Shown here in pieces: positions 24,312 to 33,040 of a DNA stretch of 64,000 nucleotides. The first letter of the stretch is position 1. The number at the start of each line of letters is the position of its first letter. This DNA is from Sporisorium sorghi (lineage: Eukaryota > Basidiomycota > Ustilaginomycetes > Ustilaginales > Ustilaginaceae): contig JALCCG010000047.1 in assembly GCA_023212695.1 (NCBI GenBank), forward strand, positions 40,848 to 104,847, given 5' to 3'. The notes under the pieces are model-generated. The model searched no databases. It was given only the letters and a program-made list of their open reading frames with translations, and was not told the DNA's origin. The position numbers were made by a program, and so were the translations under genes.

Positions 24312-25494
24312 TGTGTCGATCCCACTACCAAGGAGTTGTCTGTGTGTATTGGTGAAAGGCGACTGAGGCCGATGCTGTGGGCGTCGCACCAGTGAGTCGT
24401 TGATCCAGACTTGGCTTACGACGTCATGAGCCTCGACCTCGTTCTTTAGAGACTTGGAGTCGATGTCGTCCTGATGGTAGCGCTACCCCTCCTCCCGCGA
24501 GTCCTCTGCAGCCTTACGAAGCAATGTCACGCGGTCCACGCCGATGCGTCACGAACCGCCTAGGATGTGAATGATGAGACGCTGCGATGGTTTTGAATGC
24601 CCGTGGTTCGGTCTGTGAAGTAGATCGACGACTGGATGGTTGGTGCAAATTTGCCCCTTGATCGATCTGAAGGCTCGGATTCGTGTGCCGTTGTAGTAGT
24701 GATGAGCCCGTGAGGCTGCTCTAGCTTGCGTTGAGACGTGAGGGAATGATGTAGAGAGAGAAGAGGAGAGATCGTTGTCGAAACGGAAGCAAGGAGCGAT
24801 AAGTGCCGGTGGAGGGCTCTGTCAATCTCCGCCACGCCGTATCATACGCTGAATTTTCCGACATTCAAGATTTGTTGGATCTGCCCTGCGAACAGACAAT
24901 TATTTTTTTGAAATATTTTGTTAGACCGTCAGATACGAATTTCTCCGGGAAGTCGCCAGAGTTCGCCGCTTAGAAGCGCGTAAAAAAAAGACGTGCGCAG
25001 CGGCAAACGGCTGTCGAGATACGCACGGTCCCACCCGTTCCTTTCAACTCGGCTGATACCGTGGTAATTTACGTAACACACAGCAAGAGACTCTGGCACG
25101 TCAAGTCTTACGGTTTGCATGTGCCCGACTGCGGGGAAGCGCGGGCTTAGAGAGCTGTTGGTTGAGGTGGGCTTGATTGTGTCGCGTGACGGGCCATGAT
25201 GGCGGCGAGGCGGAAGGAGAGCAGGTGACCTCGAGACCATCGAAGCGTGGGGGGCATCGAGGCTCGGCAGGGATAAGAAGCTTTCCCCGCAGTGACCACA
25301 GGAAACAGTCCGATAAGGCGTTGTTGCATTATAGCCGCCGCTCTGACACTCGGGCTTGAGATATATAGCCGTACTCTGCCTCGCCTGATAACGTCGTCTT
25401 CAATTGCCTGTGTCTGCTCCCCTTCTCACATTTTTTCAACCAGCCTTCGTCCTTCCCACCAACCATATCTACACCACCTCTGCATCTGAGCACC
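24312..25494. promoter_or_regulatory. Divergent promoter region, NAD carrier and amidase
   Basis: 1.18 kb without a gene. Includes an AT-rich stretch at about 24890-24930 and, on the amidase side, a clear TATA element. Confidence 0.6.
25362..25368 (+). promoter_or_regulatory. TATA box of the amidase gene
   Basis: TATATAG about 127 bp upstream of the amidase ATG. A TATA-type promoter fits a substrate-inducible catabolic gene, but that is inference. Confidence 0.55.
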
Positions 25495-27270
25495 ATGACG
25501 GACTACATCGCCAAATCGCGAGCTCACCGAGCCCAGCGTGATGCTGCCATCCCAGCCGAGTATCTCGTCGACCTCTTGGCGGCTGGAGTACCTGCTCTCC
25601 CGGAAGAATCGCTACCACTTCCCTACTCCAAGACGCAGCCGCACCATCCGGAGCCCACGACGATCTACCCGCACGACAACGTCATCTCCGTACCCTCCAA
25701 GGTGCTCTCGATGGAAGACGTCGCTATCACCGAGACGCCCATCGACAAGCTGCTCTCCCTACTCGCTTCCGGCAAACTCTCGTCGGTTCGATGTACAGAA
25801 GCCTTTCTGCGCCGTGCCGTGCTTGCGCACCAGCTCACCAACTGCGCTACGGACTTCTTCCCCGATATTGCGCTGGCGAGGGCTAAAGAGTGCGACGAGT
25901 ACCTCGCCAAGCACGGCAAGCCCATCGGCCTGCTCCACGGCCTGCCCGTCTCGCTCAAGGACCAGTTCCACATCAAAGGCACCTGCGCCACCATGGGCTA
26001 CGTTTCGGGCATCGGTAACGTCGCCAGCCAGAACAGCGTCATCACGGACGTGATCCTCAGCGCAGGTGGCGTCGTGTACGTGCGTACCTCGGTGCCACAG
26101 AGCCTGATGCGGTGCGAGACGCATAATCACATCTACGGGAGGACGGTGAGCCCGTTCAACCGGAGTTTTACGCCGGGCGGCAGTTCGGGTGGCGAGGGCG
26201 CGCTTGTGGGCATGCACGGTAGCCCACTCGGTCTGGGTACGGACATTGGTGGGTCGGTGCGTGTGCCGTCTGCGTTCAACGGGCTGTGGGGCATGCGGCC
26301 GTCGATGCACAGGGTGCCTTATGAAGGTGCGGCCAACTCGTTCCTCGGTCAAGAGAGCGTCTCGTCCGTCATTGGGCCCCTGACGCACTCGTTGGAAGGC
26401 GTGGTGACGTTCATGCGCGCCGTCCTCGGCGCTCGGCCGTGGGAGCTCGACCCGATCCTCGTCAGCATGCCGTTCAACGAAGACGCGTATGCGCTCAAGA
26501 ACCTGCAGCTCAAAGCGGGCAGTGCCGAGCCTGCCGAAGCTTTCACCGGCGACGGCAAGACCCAGTTGTGCTTCGCGATTGAGTGGGACGACGGGATCGT
26601 GCACCCGCACCCGCCCATCACGCGGGCGCTGCGCGAGGTCAAGCAGAAACTCCTCGCCGCCGGCCACAAGGTCATCGACTGGATCCCCTACGACCACCTG
26701 CGCTGCTACGACATCATCGGGCGCATCTACAGCGCCGATGGCGGGGAGGACATCAAGCGCAGCTGCGAGGCAGGTGGCGAGCCGGTCATGTACAACCTCA
26801 TGGCGGACGGCAAGGAGCCTAAGCATCTGTCGACGTACGAGTCGTGGCAGGTGAACAAGGAGAAGTCGCAGTACCGCAAGGAGTATCTGGATTACTGGCA
26901 GGCGACGAAGGGCAAGACGGGCACGGGAAGGCCCGTGGATGGCATCATTGCGCCGGTGAGCAACTGGGCGAGCTGCAAGCACGATCTGAACGATCATGTC
27001 AGCTACACGACCCAGTGGAACTTGCTGGACCGGCCGTGTGTCGTGTTTCCCGTGGGCTTTGTGGATCCGGAGAAGGACCCCAAGGTGCCGCTCGAGAAGC
27101 CGTACACTGCGCTTCCCGGTGATGTCGACCAGATCTACTGGGATCGCTACGATCCGGAGGAATGGGCGGGACAGCCGATCAATCTGCAGGTGGTAGGCAA
27201 GCGTCTGCAGGACGAGGAGCTGCTTGGTCTAGCTAAGGTCATTCGCGATGCTGGCGCTACGCTCCACTGA
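25495..27270 (+). CDS. Amidase-signature hydrolase, acetamidase/general amidase type
   Basis: 591-residue single-exon member of the amidase signature family, which hydrolyses small amides to acid and ammonia by a Ser-cisSer-Lys triad. All three are visible: Lys155 in SLKDQF, the Ser pair 230-231 in GGSSGGEG, and Ser254 in DIGGSVR. Length and the C-terminal IYWDRYDPEEW..PINLQVVG block resemble fungal acetamidase (AmdS)-type enzymes used for nitrogen scavenging. No signal peptide, so likely cytosolic. A TATA element lies upstream. The 3' side opens directly into the degenerate island at 27.4 kb. The exact substrate is not readable. Confidence 0.9.
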   Translation: MTDYIAKSRAHRAQRDAAIPAEYLVDLLAAGVPALPEESLPLPYSKTQPHHPEPTTIYPHDNVISVPSKVLSMEDVAITETPIDKLLSLLASGKLSSVRCTEAFLRRAVLAHQLTNCATDFFPDIALARAKECDEYLAKHGKPIGLLHGLPVSLKDQFHIKGTCATMGYVSGIGNVASQNSVITDVILSAGGVVYVRTSVPQSLMRCETHNHIYGRTVSPFNRSFTPGGSSGGEGALVGMHGSPLGLGTDIGGSVRVPSAFNGLWGMRPSMHRVPYEGAANSFLGQESVSSVIGPLTHSLEGVVTFMRAVLGARPWELDPILVSMPFNEDAYALKNLQLKAGSAEPAEAFTGDGKTQLCFAIEWDDGIVHPHPPITRALREVKQKLLAAGHKVIDWIPYDHLRCYDIIGRIYSADGGEDIKRSCEAGGEPVMYNLMADGKEPKHLSTYESWQVNKEKSQYRKEYLDYWQATKGKTGTGRPVDGIIAPVSNWASCKHDLNDHVSYTTQWNLLDRPCVVFPVGFVDPEKDPKVPLEKPYTALPGDVDQIYWDRYDPEEWAGQPINLQVVGKRLQDEELLGLAKVIRDAGATLH

Positions 27271-27434
27271 AGCGTCGCTCTGTGTTCCGATGTTGCTCGA
27301 GAGCAAAGTTCTGTTTGAAGTCGCACGGTCCTCGTGAGACCGACGTCGAAGCTCGACTCGACGTGTTGTGGGTCACCCAACTTTCGCCTTCACGCTCATC
27401 AATCATCATGCAATGCAAATCTTTCTCTTACTGC

Positions 27435-27839
27435 GTGTCTGGAAGTACCGGCCTTCAACGATTGATTGCGGCACAAAACCCGACCGCGCACCGCGACCGT
27501 ATCATTGTTGATCATGCGAACCGTACCCGACCGGACAACACCGCCGCCAATCCCCAATGGGTGACGCCGGCCTTCAACCGGTTCAACGAAGGGAGGCGTG
27601 GCCAAGGTCCCTACTTCGGCGTGCGGAAGGATAAAACTGGGCGATACGCTGTGTCGATCCATGGCTTGTACCACGGCTCTCACCCTCTCTCGTCGATCGA
27701 CAAACATCGTCTCTCTCAACAATCACATGTCCGCATCGCTCCAGATCGAATCGGTGTGTGTTGTACATGGTATTTCGGACTCCTGCAGCTTCGAGACGCC
27801 TACATGTACAAAGTCCCTGCGCCGTGCGAACAGCTTTGA
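27435..27839 (+). pseudogene. HNH-AP2 nuclease fragment
   Basis: About 135 codons related to the first HNH-AP2 unit of the gene at 30114. The shared pattern is a leader ending RLIAA, a DRIIVDHANR HNH core with an N..NPQWVTPAFNRFN tail, then a YFGVRKDKTGRYAVSIHG stretch like the first strands of an AP2-type DNA-binding domain. The similarity then fades into unrelated residues until the stop at 27837-27839. No leader start, no second HNH unit and no LNFP end are present, so this is a truncated relic. It is followed 100 bp later on the other strand by an ERG4 tail relic. Confidence 0.7.
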
Positions 27840-27940
27840 CACGGAACCAGGGCAGCAGTTGATAAAGTTCGGAAGCATGTCTTTCGAGAACGCCGAGTGG
27901 ACGCCTTCAGAAACTTGATGGCGACCAACGTAGCTTCCGT

Positions 27941-28090
27941 TCAATATACGAAGGGGATGAACGCATATGGAACCATGCTGACATACTTGTCCCAATCCTT
28001 GCCGTACTTCTTGCTGCAACGCTCAAAGTCCCTTCCGCACCTGTGGGTCAAAACGGCGAGGAAGAACAAGGCATAGAAGTAGGGGATCAC
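27941..28090 (-). pseudogene. Orphan last exon of an ERG4 (sterol C-24(28) reductase) paralogue
   Basis: Exactly 50 codons, open and ending in TGA, that align without gaps to the C-terminus of ERG4 at 33041. Shared landmarks are IPYFY, LTHRCGRDFERC, SKKYG and FIP..Y before the stop. Codons differ at many synonymous positions, so this is an old, diverged copy, not an assembly duplicate. Immediately upstream is a sequence like a 3' splice site (CTGAC about 40 nt before TTTCGACAG). No upstream ERG4 sequence is recognisable within the following 450 bp. The intact ERG4 has no intron here. Confidence 0.75.
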
Positions 28091-28541
28091 TGTCGAAAGG
28101 AGAGGAGATCATCAAGCGTCAGTAGGATTGTCGAAGAGACAGCTGAGACGACGAGTACTCTGCGCTAACCCCTGACAAGGCGTGCACGTTCTTCTTCCGA
28201 CTGCCTGGACACGTCCTTGGCATCGTTGCAGCGGTCAGCGGGACATTGGGAGGAAGTCCATTTCACATCGAGAGGCGCTACTCTTTGCCGCATTGCGATC
28301 CATTACAGAAGCTCTGAGCTCATGGCGTCGTAAATCAACCACCGAATCGACTCACTGGGTGTGCGACGCTCCAAAGCTGCTGCAGCACATCAGAGCTGCC
28401 CACAACATCTCCAGCAGCAAGCAGTAACGACGTCTACACGAACCTGAAACGACACGGCGCCACAGCATCTTTACGACACATACATACCCAGCAGCGTGGG
28501 AGAGGGACAGAGGGCCAAGCTTTGCCCAATCTTGATCCGTA
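28091..28541. other. Intergenic, between ERG4 relic and carrier pseudogene
   Basis: No recognisable coding sequence; upstream exons of the ERG4 relic would be expected here on the minus strand but were not found. Confidence 0.5.
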
Positions 28542-29508
28542 ATGCTCAACTCTTCAGCGATAGCCGGCGCCTGCGCGGGTCTGGTGTCGAGCGTAGTCAC
28601 CTGCCCTTTAGACGTCGTTAAAACCCGCTTGCAAGCGCAGGAAGGTCGACGACGACCCATCGCACCCGCAGCACTCTCCGCCTCGCCCGTTCCCTCGACA
28701 CCTCCCGCCGGCGAGCCACCACGCTACTACCTCGGGCTCACAGCAACACTTCGCAAGGTCTGGCAGGACGACGGCGTGCGTGGCATGTATCGCGGGCTGG
28801 GCCCAACCATCTTAGGCTATGCTCCTACGTGGACGATTTTCTTCAGCTCGTACTCGCAATGCAAGGCGACGCTCGCGCAGAACCGCTGGACGGCGAACAA
28901 CGATTTTGTCAACCACATCGTTTCGGCCATGACCGCGGGAGCAGCGTCGACGGTGTGCACCTCTCCGCTGTGGGTGGTCAAGACGCGGTTCATGCTTCAG
29001 TCGGTCAAGGATACAAGTGTCAAGCCGTACCGGCATACGTGGGACGCTTTTGTGCAGATCTATCGCTCGGAAGGGTTGAAAGCGTTCTACGCCGGCCTCG
29101 TTCCCTCACTGTTCGGTGTCAGTCATGTTGCGGTTCAGTTTCCGCTCTATGAAAGTTTCAAGTCTCTTGCAAGGGGGGAGGATAAGGAGGAAAGCGAGCT
29201 GGATGCTAGTACGATCCTGTTGTGCAGCAGTACCGCCAAGATGATCGCCAGCGTTGCAACATATCCTCACGAAGTGTTGCGGACGAGGTTGCAGATGCAG
29301 CCGAAGAGTGGCGGGGAAGGAAAAAAAGTATACCGGAGTGTTGCAAGCGTGCAAGACGATAGCGAGATAAGAGGGGATAAGAGGTCTGTATAACGGCTTG
29401 GGCGTCAACCTTATAAGGACGATACCGAGTTCGGCGTTGACCATTTTGACGTACGAGCTGATCATGCAGCATTTGACGCATCAGCAGCAGGGGCAGGAGG
29501 AAGAGTGA
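28542..29508 (+). pseudogene. Second copy of the NAD-type mitochondrial carrier, broken near the 3' end
   Basis: Paralogue of the carrier at 23190, nearly identical in protein through the second repeat and with many silent codon differences, so it was under selection after duplication. The ATG-initiated frame runs 283 codons and stops at 29393 in non-homologous residues. The lost third-repeat end continues in another frame: one base too many in the seven-A run at 29321-29327 shifts the frame. Within the shifted frame a TAA at 29368-29370 replaces the Glu of the conserved REEGIRG block. Homology then resumes to the original stop at 29506-29508. No GT-AG intron can bridge both lesions. If translated, the product would lack the last half repeat. 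Confidence 0.82.
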
Positions 29509-30113
29509 TGGCGCGAAGTGGAAGTGCATAGATATCCGCAATTTGCAATTGCAACGTTACAAGCACAGTCGATAGCGATGTGACGGGACCGAGAATGTGA
29601 TCTTCTTTGCATGATCTCTCAACTTCGACAGTCACACATTACTGAAACACCGCACACATCCGCACATTTGCCTGTATCTAGCCAGCTACAACAGTCTCAG
29701 TCTCGCTCGGGCCCCTTCCGATCAGTCGCGACAGTGCCACAAAGATCTTGGCCCTTCCGACTCTGTGACTTGAGAATGTGTATGTTTCTCACACGATTCT
29801 GTAGCAACCGAAAGACTGTGCGCGATCTCTGGCGATTCGCAAAGGCTGAGTCCCATTAGTCACATTTCGGACCTTCCGAAGAGCAGTCACTTGAGCAGAG
29901 ACCGACAAAGTCTTTGGCTACTTTGCTCGTCTGAATGTGAACACTGAGCGGTCTACCGAAGAATAGCCATAGAAGGCAGGAGAGCTACGAACTGAGCATT
30001 TGCGAATCTTTGAGTGAAAGAGACATATATATGGACTCGACATGAGCATCTCCTTCCGTCCTTGCGTCCTTGCTTCACTCCATCGCCGCGACCACCCCTC
30101 CCCACAATTCGCC
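29509..30113. other. Intergenic, promoter side of the HNH-AP2 gene
   Basis: No gene. A TATATATA element at 30025-30032 lies about 85 bp before the presumed ATG at 30114. ATGs at 30031 and 30042 probably precede the transcription start. Confidence 0.5.
30025..30032 (+). promoter_or_regulatory. TATA-like element of the HNH-AP2 gene
   Basis: TATATATA 82 bp upstream of the ATG at 30114. Confidence 0.4.
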
Positions 30114-31959
30114 ATGTCTGACAATATCATTAATCTCAGCAACGTCAATAAAATCATCGCCGTCACCCCTCTGCCCTGGCCGTCGGCTTTCCAGCCGTCT
30201 GGTGCTCTCTGGGGGGAGCTGCCGTTCGTTGTCCCGAAAAGCGGCATCAATTCGCCCACAATCACAGTCACCGCCAGAAAAGGCGGCATAACTCATTTCA
30301 CCAAAGGCAAGGCAACGCTCTTGTTCACCACTGCCAAATCGATACCTCCAACGAATATATATTGCTCCTTGGTCTCACGGTCAACAATCAAGGCTATGTC
30401 GTCACTCCGCTCACAAGGGTCTCGCAAATTGTAGCAGGTCTGACACCGAGCCAGGACCCCGACCGTATCCACATCGACCACGCCGACAGAGATCGCCTCA
30501 ACAACACAGCAGGCAATCTGCATTGGGTCGAGCCGGGATTTAATTGCTTCAATGGACATCGTTCATCAACCTTCAAATACATTGGAGTGAAAGCTTGCGC
30601 AAACCCTCGAGGCTCCAAAGTCAAATGCATGAAGCGCGAACACGGTATCTACAAGAGCGAGTCCACGGCGGCCCACGTGTACGACTTGATCTGCCGTTTG
30701 ACGTTCAACGACCAACTCGACAAAACGCCACATCTGTTGAACTTCCCAAACGACAGCCACCATGCCACCTTGGTGGAAAAACGGGACGATGATGTGCAGA
30801 TCTGGCGACTGGATGGCTTGTTTTTGGTGATCTATGAAGAGCAAGTCCGCAGCAATCATGGAACTGTTGGTGGGGCACAGAGAGCGGCAAAGGTCGTGGT
30901 TGAAAATTTGGAGGAGGAGCAAGCTGAAAAAGAGATGACCCGCGAGAAGGTGCGCAAGAAGCTCGACATCATCCGCAACAAGGATGGTATTGCATATGTG
31001 ACGGTGACAGTCAAGGGAAAGACTCTCGAGGTCTTGTTGAGCGACAATAGCTGGCTCGATATTCACGCTGCGGGGGGAAAAGTGAGCCAGAACATGGGTC
31101 GGGCCTGGTTGAAATTGGACGGTGACGAAGTCAGCCTCTCACGATGGCTTTGCAAAGGGGTGACGAAGGCAGAAGTTGTGGATCACCTTAACCGCAACCC
31201 GCTGGATAATCGACTGGATAACTTCCGTATCACGGACTACTCTACAAACGCTCAGAACATCGTCAGAAAGGGTTCCGGTATGATTGGCGTTGGCAGGTCG
31301 TACAATCTCTGGAGAATGCAGTGTCAGATCAAAGGGAAGGTCGGAACCAGAAGCCGATACTTCGCACTTGGGGACTTGGAGAAGGCAATTCGCCTTTACG
31401 ACCTTGTTGCGCTCGCTCAGCATGGGTCGGATGTCGACTCAACCATCCGGAGAAGGTAGCCGATTATCTCGCCGAGCTGGATGAAGACGAAACCAAGGAA
31501 CTCGTCCAGGACTTCATTACAGGTGAGCCAAAGGCCAAGACCGTCCCCTACAACTGCGTCTTTGCAATGCTTAAGAAGGGCCGAAAGCCGAAGATGATCC
31601 ACCGTGCCAAGCGCCAAGACGACGGCCTTCACGCCATGGAGCTTGATGTAGGACTCGGCAGCGCGATTCGTTGTGCAATCCATCATGATCTCTGGCGACT
31701 CAAGGTGAAGGGAGAGGATTTCCGTGTCAACTTTGGTCAACTTCGACCTTGTTATCTACACTGGCTCCCTATCCTGACAACCATAACTCAGAAACGCCTC
31801 GTCGAAGAGGGATACAAGCGCCTTGGCGGTGATAGGTTCGCACGCGAGCAGGAAATGGGTAGCAACGACACTTCGACTTCCTCCTCTGGCTCCTCTTCTT
31901 CGCCCATCACCTCTTCTTCCTCCTCGACTTTGGGCAAGCGCCCCACTTCCTCTCGCTGA
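30114..31959 (+). pseudogene. Tandem HNH-AP2 nuclease-like gene, homing-endonuclease type, frameshifted twice
   Basis: Coding sequence in three successive frames. Frame 1 (ATG 30114 to about 30330) gives a leader with TKGKATLL. Frame 2 (about 30330 to 31440) gives HNH unit 1 (DRIHIDHADRDRLNNTAGNL), an AP2-like domain starting YIGVKA and ending in LLNFP, a linker with charged helix, a second leader, HNH unit 2 (VVDHLNRNPLDNRLDNFR, then NAQN) and a second AP2-like domain. Frame 3 (about 31430 to 31959) begins with RLNHPEK, the expected LNFP-type end of AP2 unit 2, then an acidic region and a Ser-rich tail. The architecture (leader-HNH-AP2-LNFP, twice) is that of phage/bacterial HNH-AP2 homing-type nucleases. 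Neither frame change has room for a GT-AG intron. Decay is inferred; sequencing indels are the alternative. Confidence 0.75.
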
Positions 31960-33040
31960 TCTGTTTGACTCAAATGTACCTTAGTCTCAGCCACACACGA
32001 ACTGAAGCGAATGCGATGTGATTCCATTGAAACATCGAGCGAGGCAAGATGCAGTGCAGCAGTGTGAGATGCTACGATGGCAAAGTGCTGAGAATGACCG
32101 AAGATGATGCTGCAGTGTGTGACTGCGTAACTGCGAAGTCGCGGAATCGCAAAGTTTTTGCACGGCGGAAGTGCCAAGTCGCAACGCTGCACTGCGGTAC
32201 TGCAGAGCGGTACTGCAAAGCGAAAAGTCTGCATTGCGAAATAGTAAACAGGTGCTGCGGTGCGGCATTGCAGAGACAGAGAATGGCTGTGTGGACGGGA
32301 GAGCGACAGAGAGGCTCTGTGTGTGGGGGGGGGGAGAGACTGACGTACGTGCTGCAGCGATGCTCTGGCGTGTGTGCGAGCGAGAAGGCGAGAGAGCGAC
32401 AGAGAGGCTCTGCGTGCGTGTGGGGGAGAGACTGACGTACGTACAGCGGCTCAGGATCGCAAAGACGAAGCTCAGACGCACGAAACTTCACAACGGCTAA
32501 CTGTAATCTTAACCAACGCAACAAAGTTACGTGAACAATACTGGCCCTCTGTTGAGCGTTCGGGCAAAACTGCGTTCGAGAGGGAACCGGCGCACTGTCG
32601 CAGTCGGGCTGCCAACTTGCCAACTTGCCAACTTGATATTATTCGCCACTCGTATCGACAGCAAATGCAGCTTTGTCGGGTCTCGTTCTAATCACTCGGC
32701 ATCTTGCTCATCGAATAGACAATCACAGCCAAATCGACCCGACACTCGTGGCTCACACAGGAAACACAGTGGCAAAAGGCCGTGTTGTACATTGTTACAT
32801 TTCGATCCTACCCGTACCTCGAGAAACGAGACAAGAGTGGGTCGTGAGATTTCGTATGTGGTCTCGAACGACGATGCGGGAGGCATCGATTACAGGGAAT
32901 GGGAGTGGCGTGGCTGTGTCGCAGAAGATAGCCGTTGAAAAGAGACAGAGGATCGCCGAGCTTGTTTTACAAGGAAGCCAATGTCCGAGGGCAAGTGGAA
33001 GGAAGTCGATGTCGCCGAGGCAATTCCAATCCAGGCCCTT
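31960..33040. other. Repeat-rich intergenic region before ERG4
   Basis: No gene. From about 32050 to 32290 it is a degenerate field of short CTGCGGTACTGC / GCGAAGTCGC-like motifs. A 52-bp imperfect direct repeat follows (32299-32442), and an 8-bp unit TGCCAACT is repeated three times at about 32610-32634. Confidence 0.6.
32299..32442 (+). repeat. Imperfect direct repeat of about 52 bp
   Basis: Copies at 32299-32350 and 32392-32442. Each starts GAGAGCGACAGAGAGGCTCT, passes through a variable GT/G-run and ends GAGACTGACGTACGT, which carries the palindrome ACGTACGT. The copies are 93 bp apart start to start. Confidence 0.85.

Noticed and set aside
29321..29400. Interpretation of the carrier copy's frame change as an intron
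   Set aside because: No GT-AG pair of plausible length spans both the A-run shift and the in-frame TAA while keeping the conserved residues on either side.
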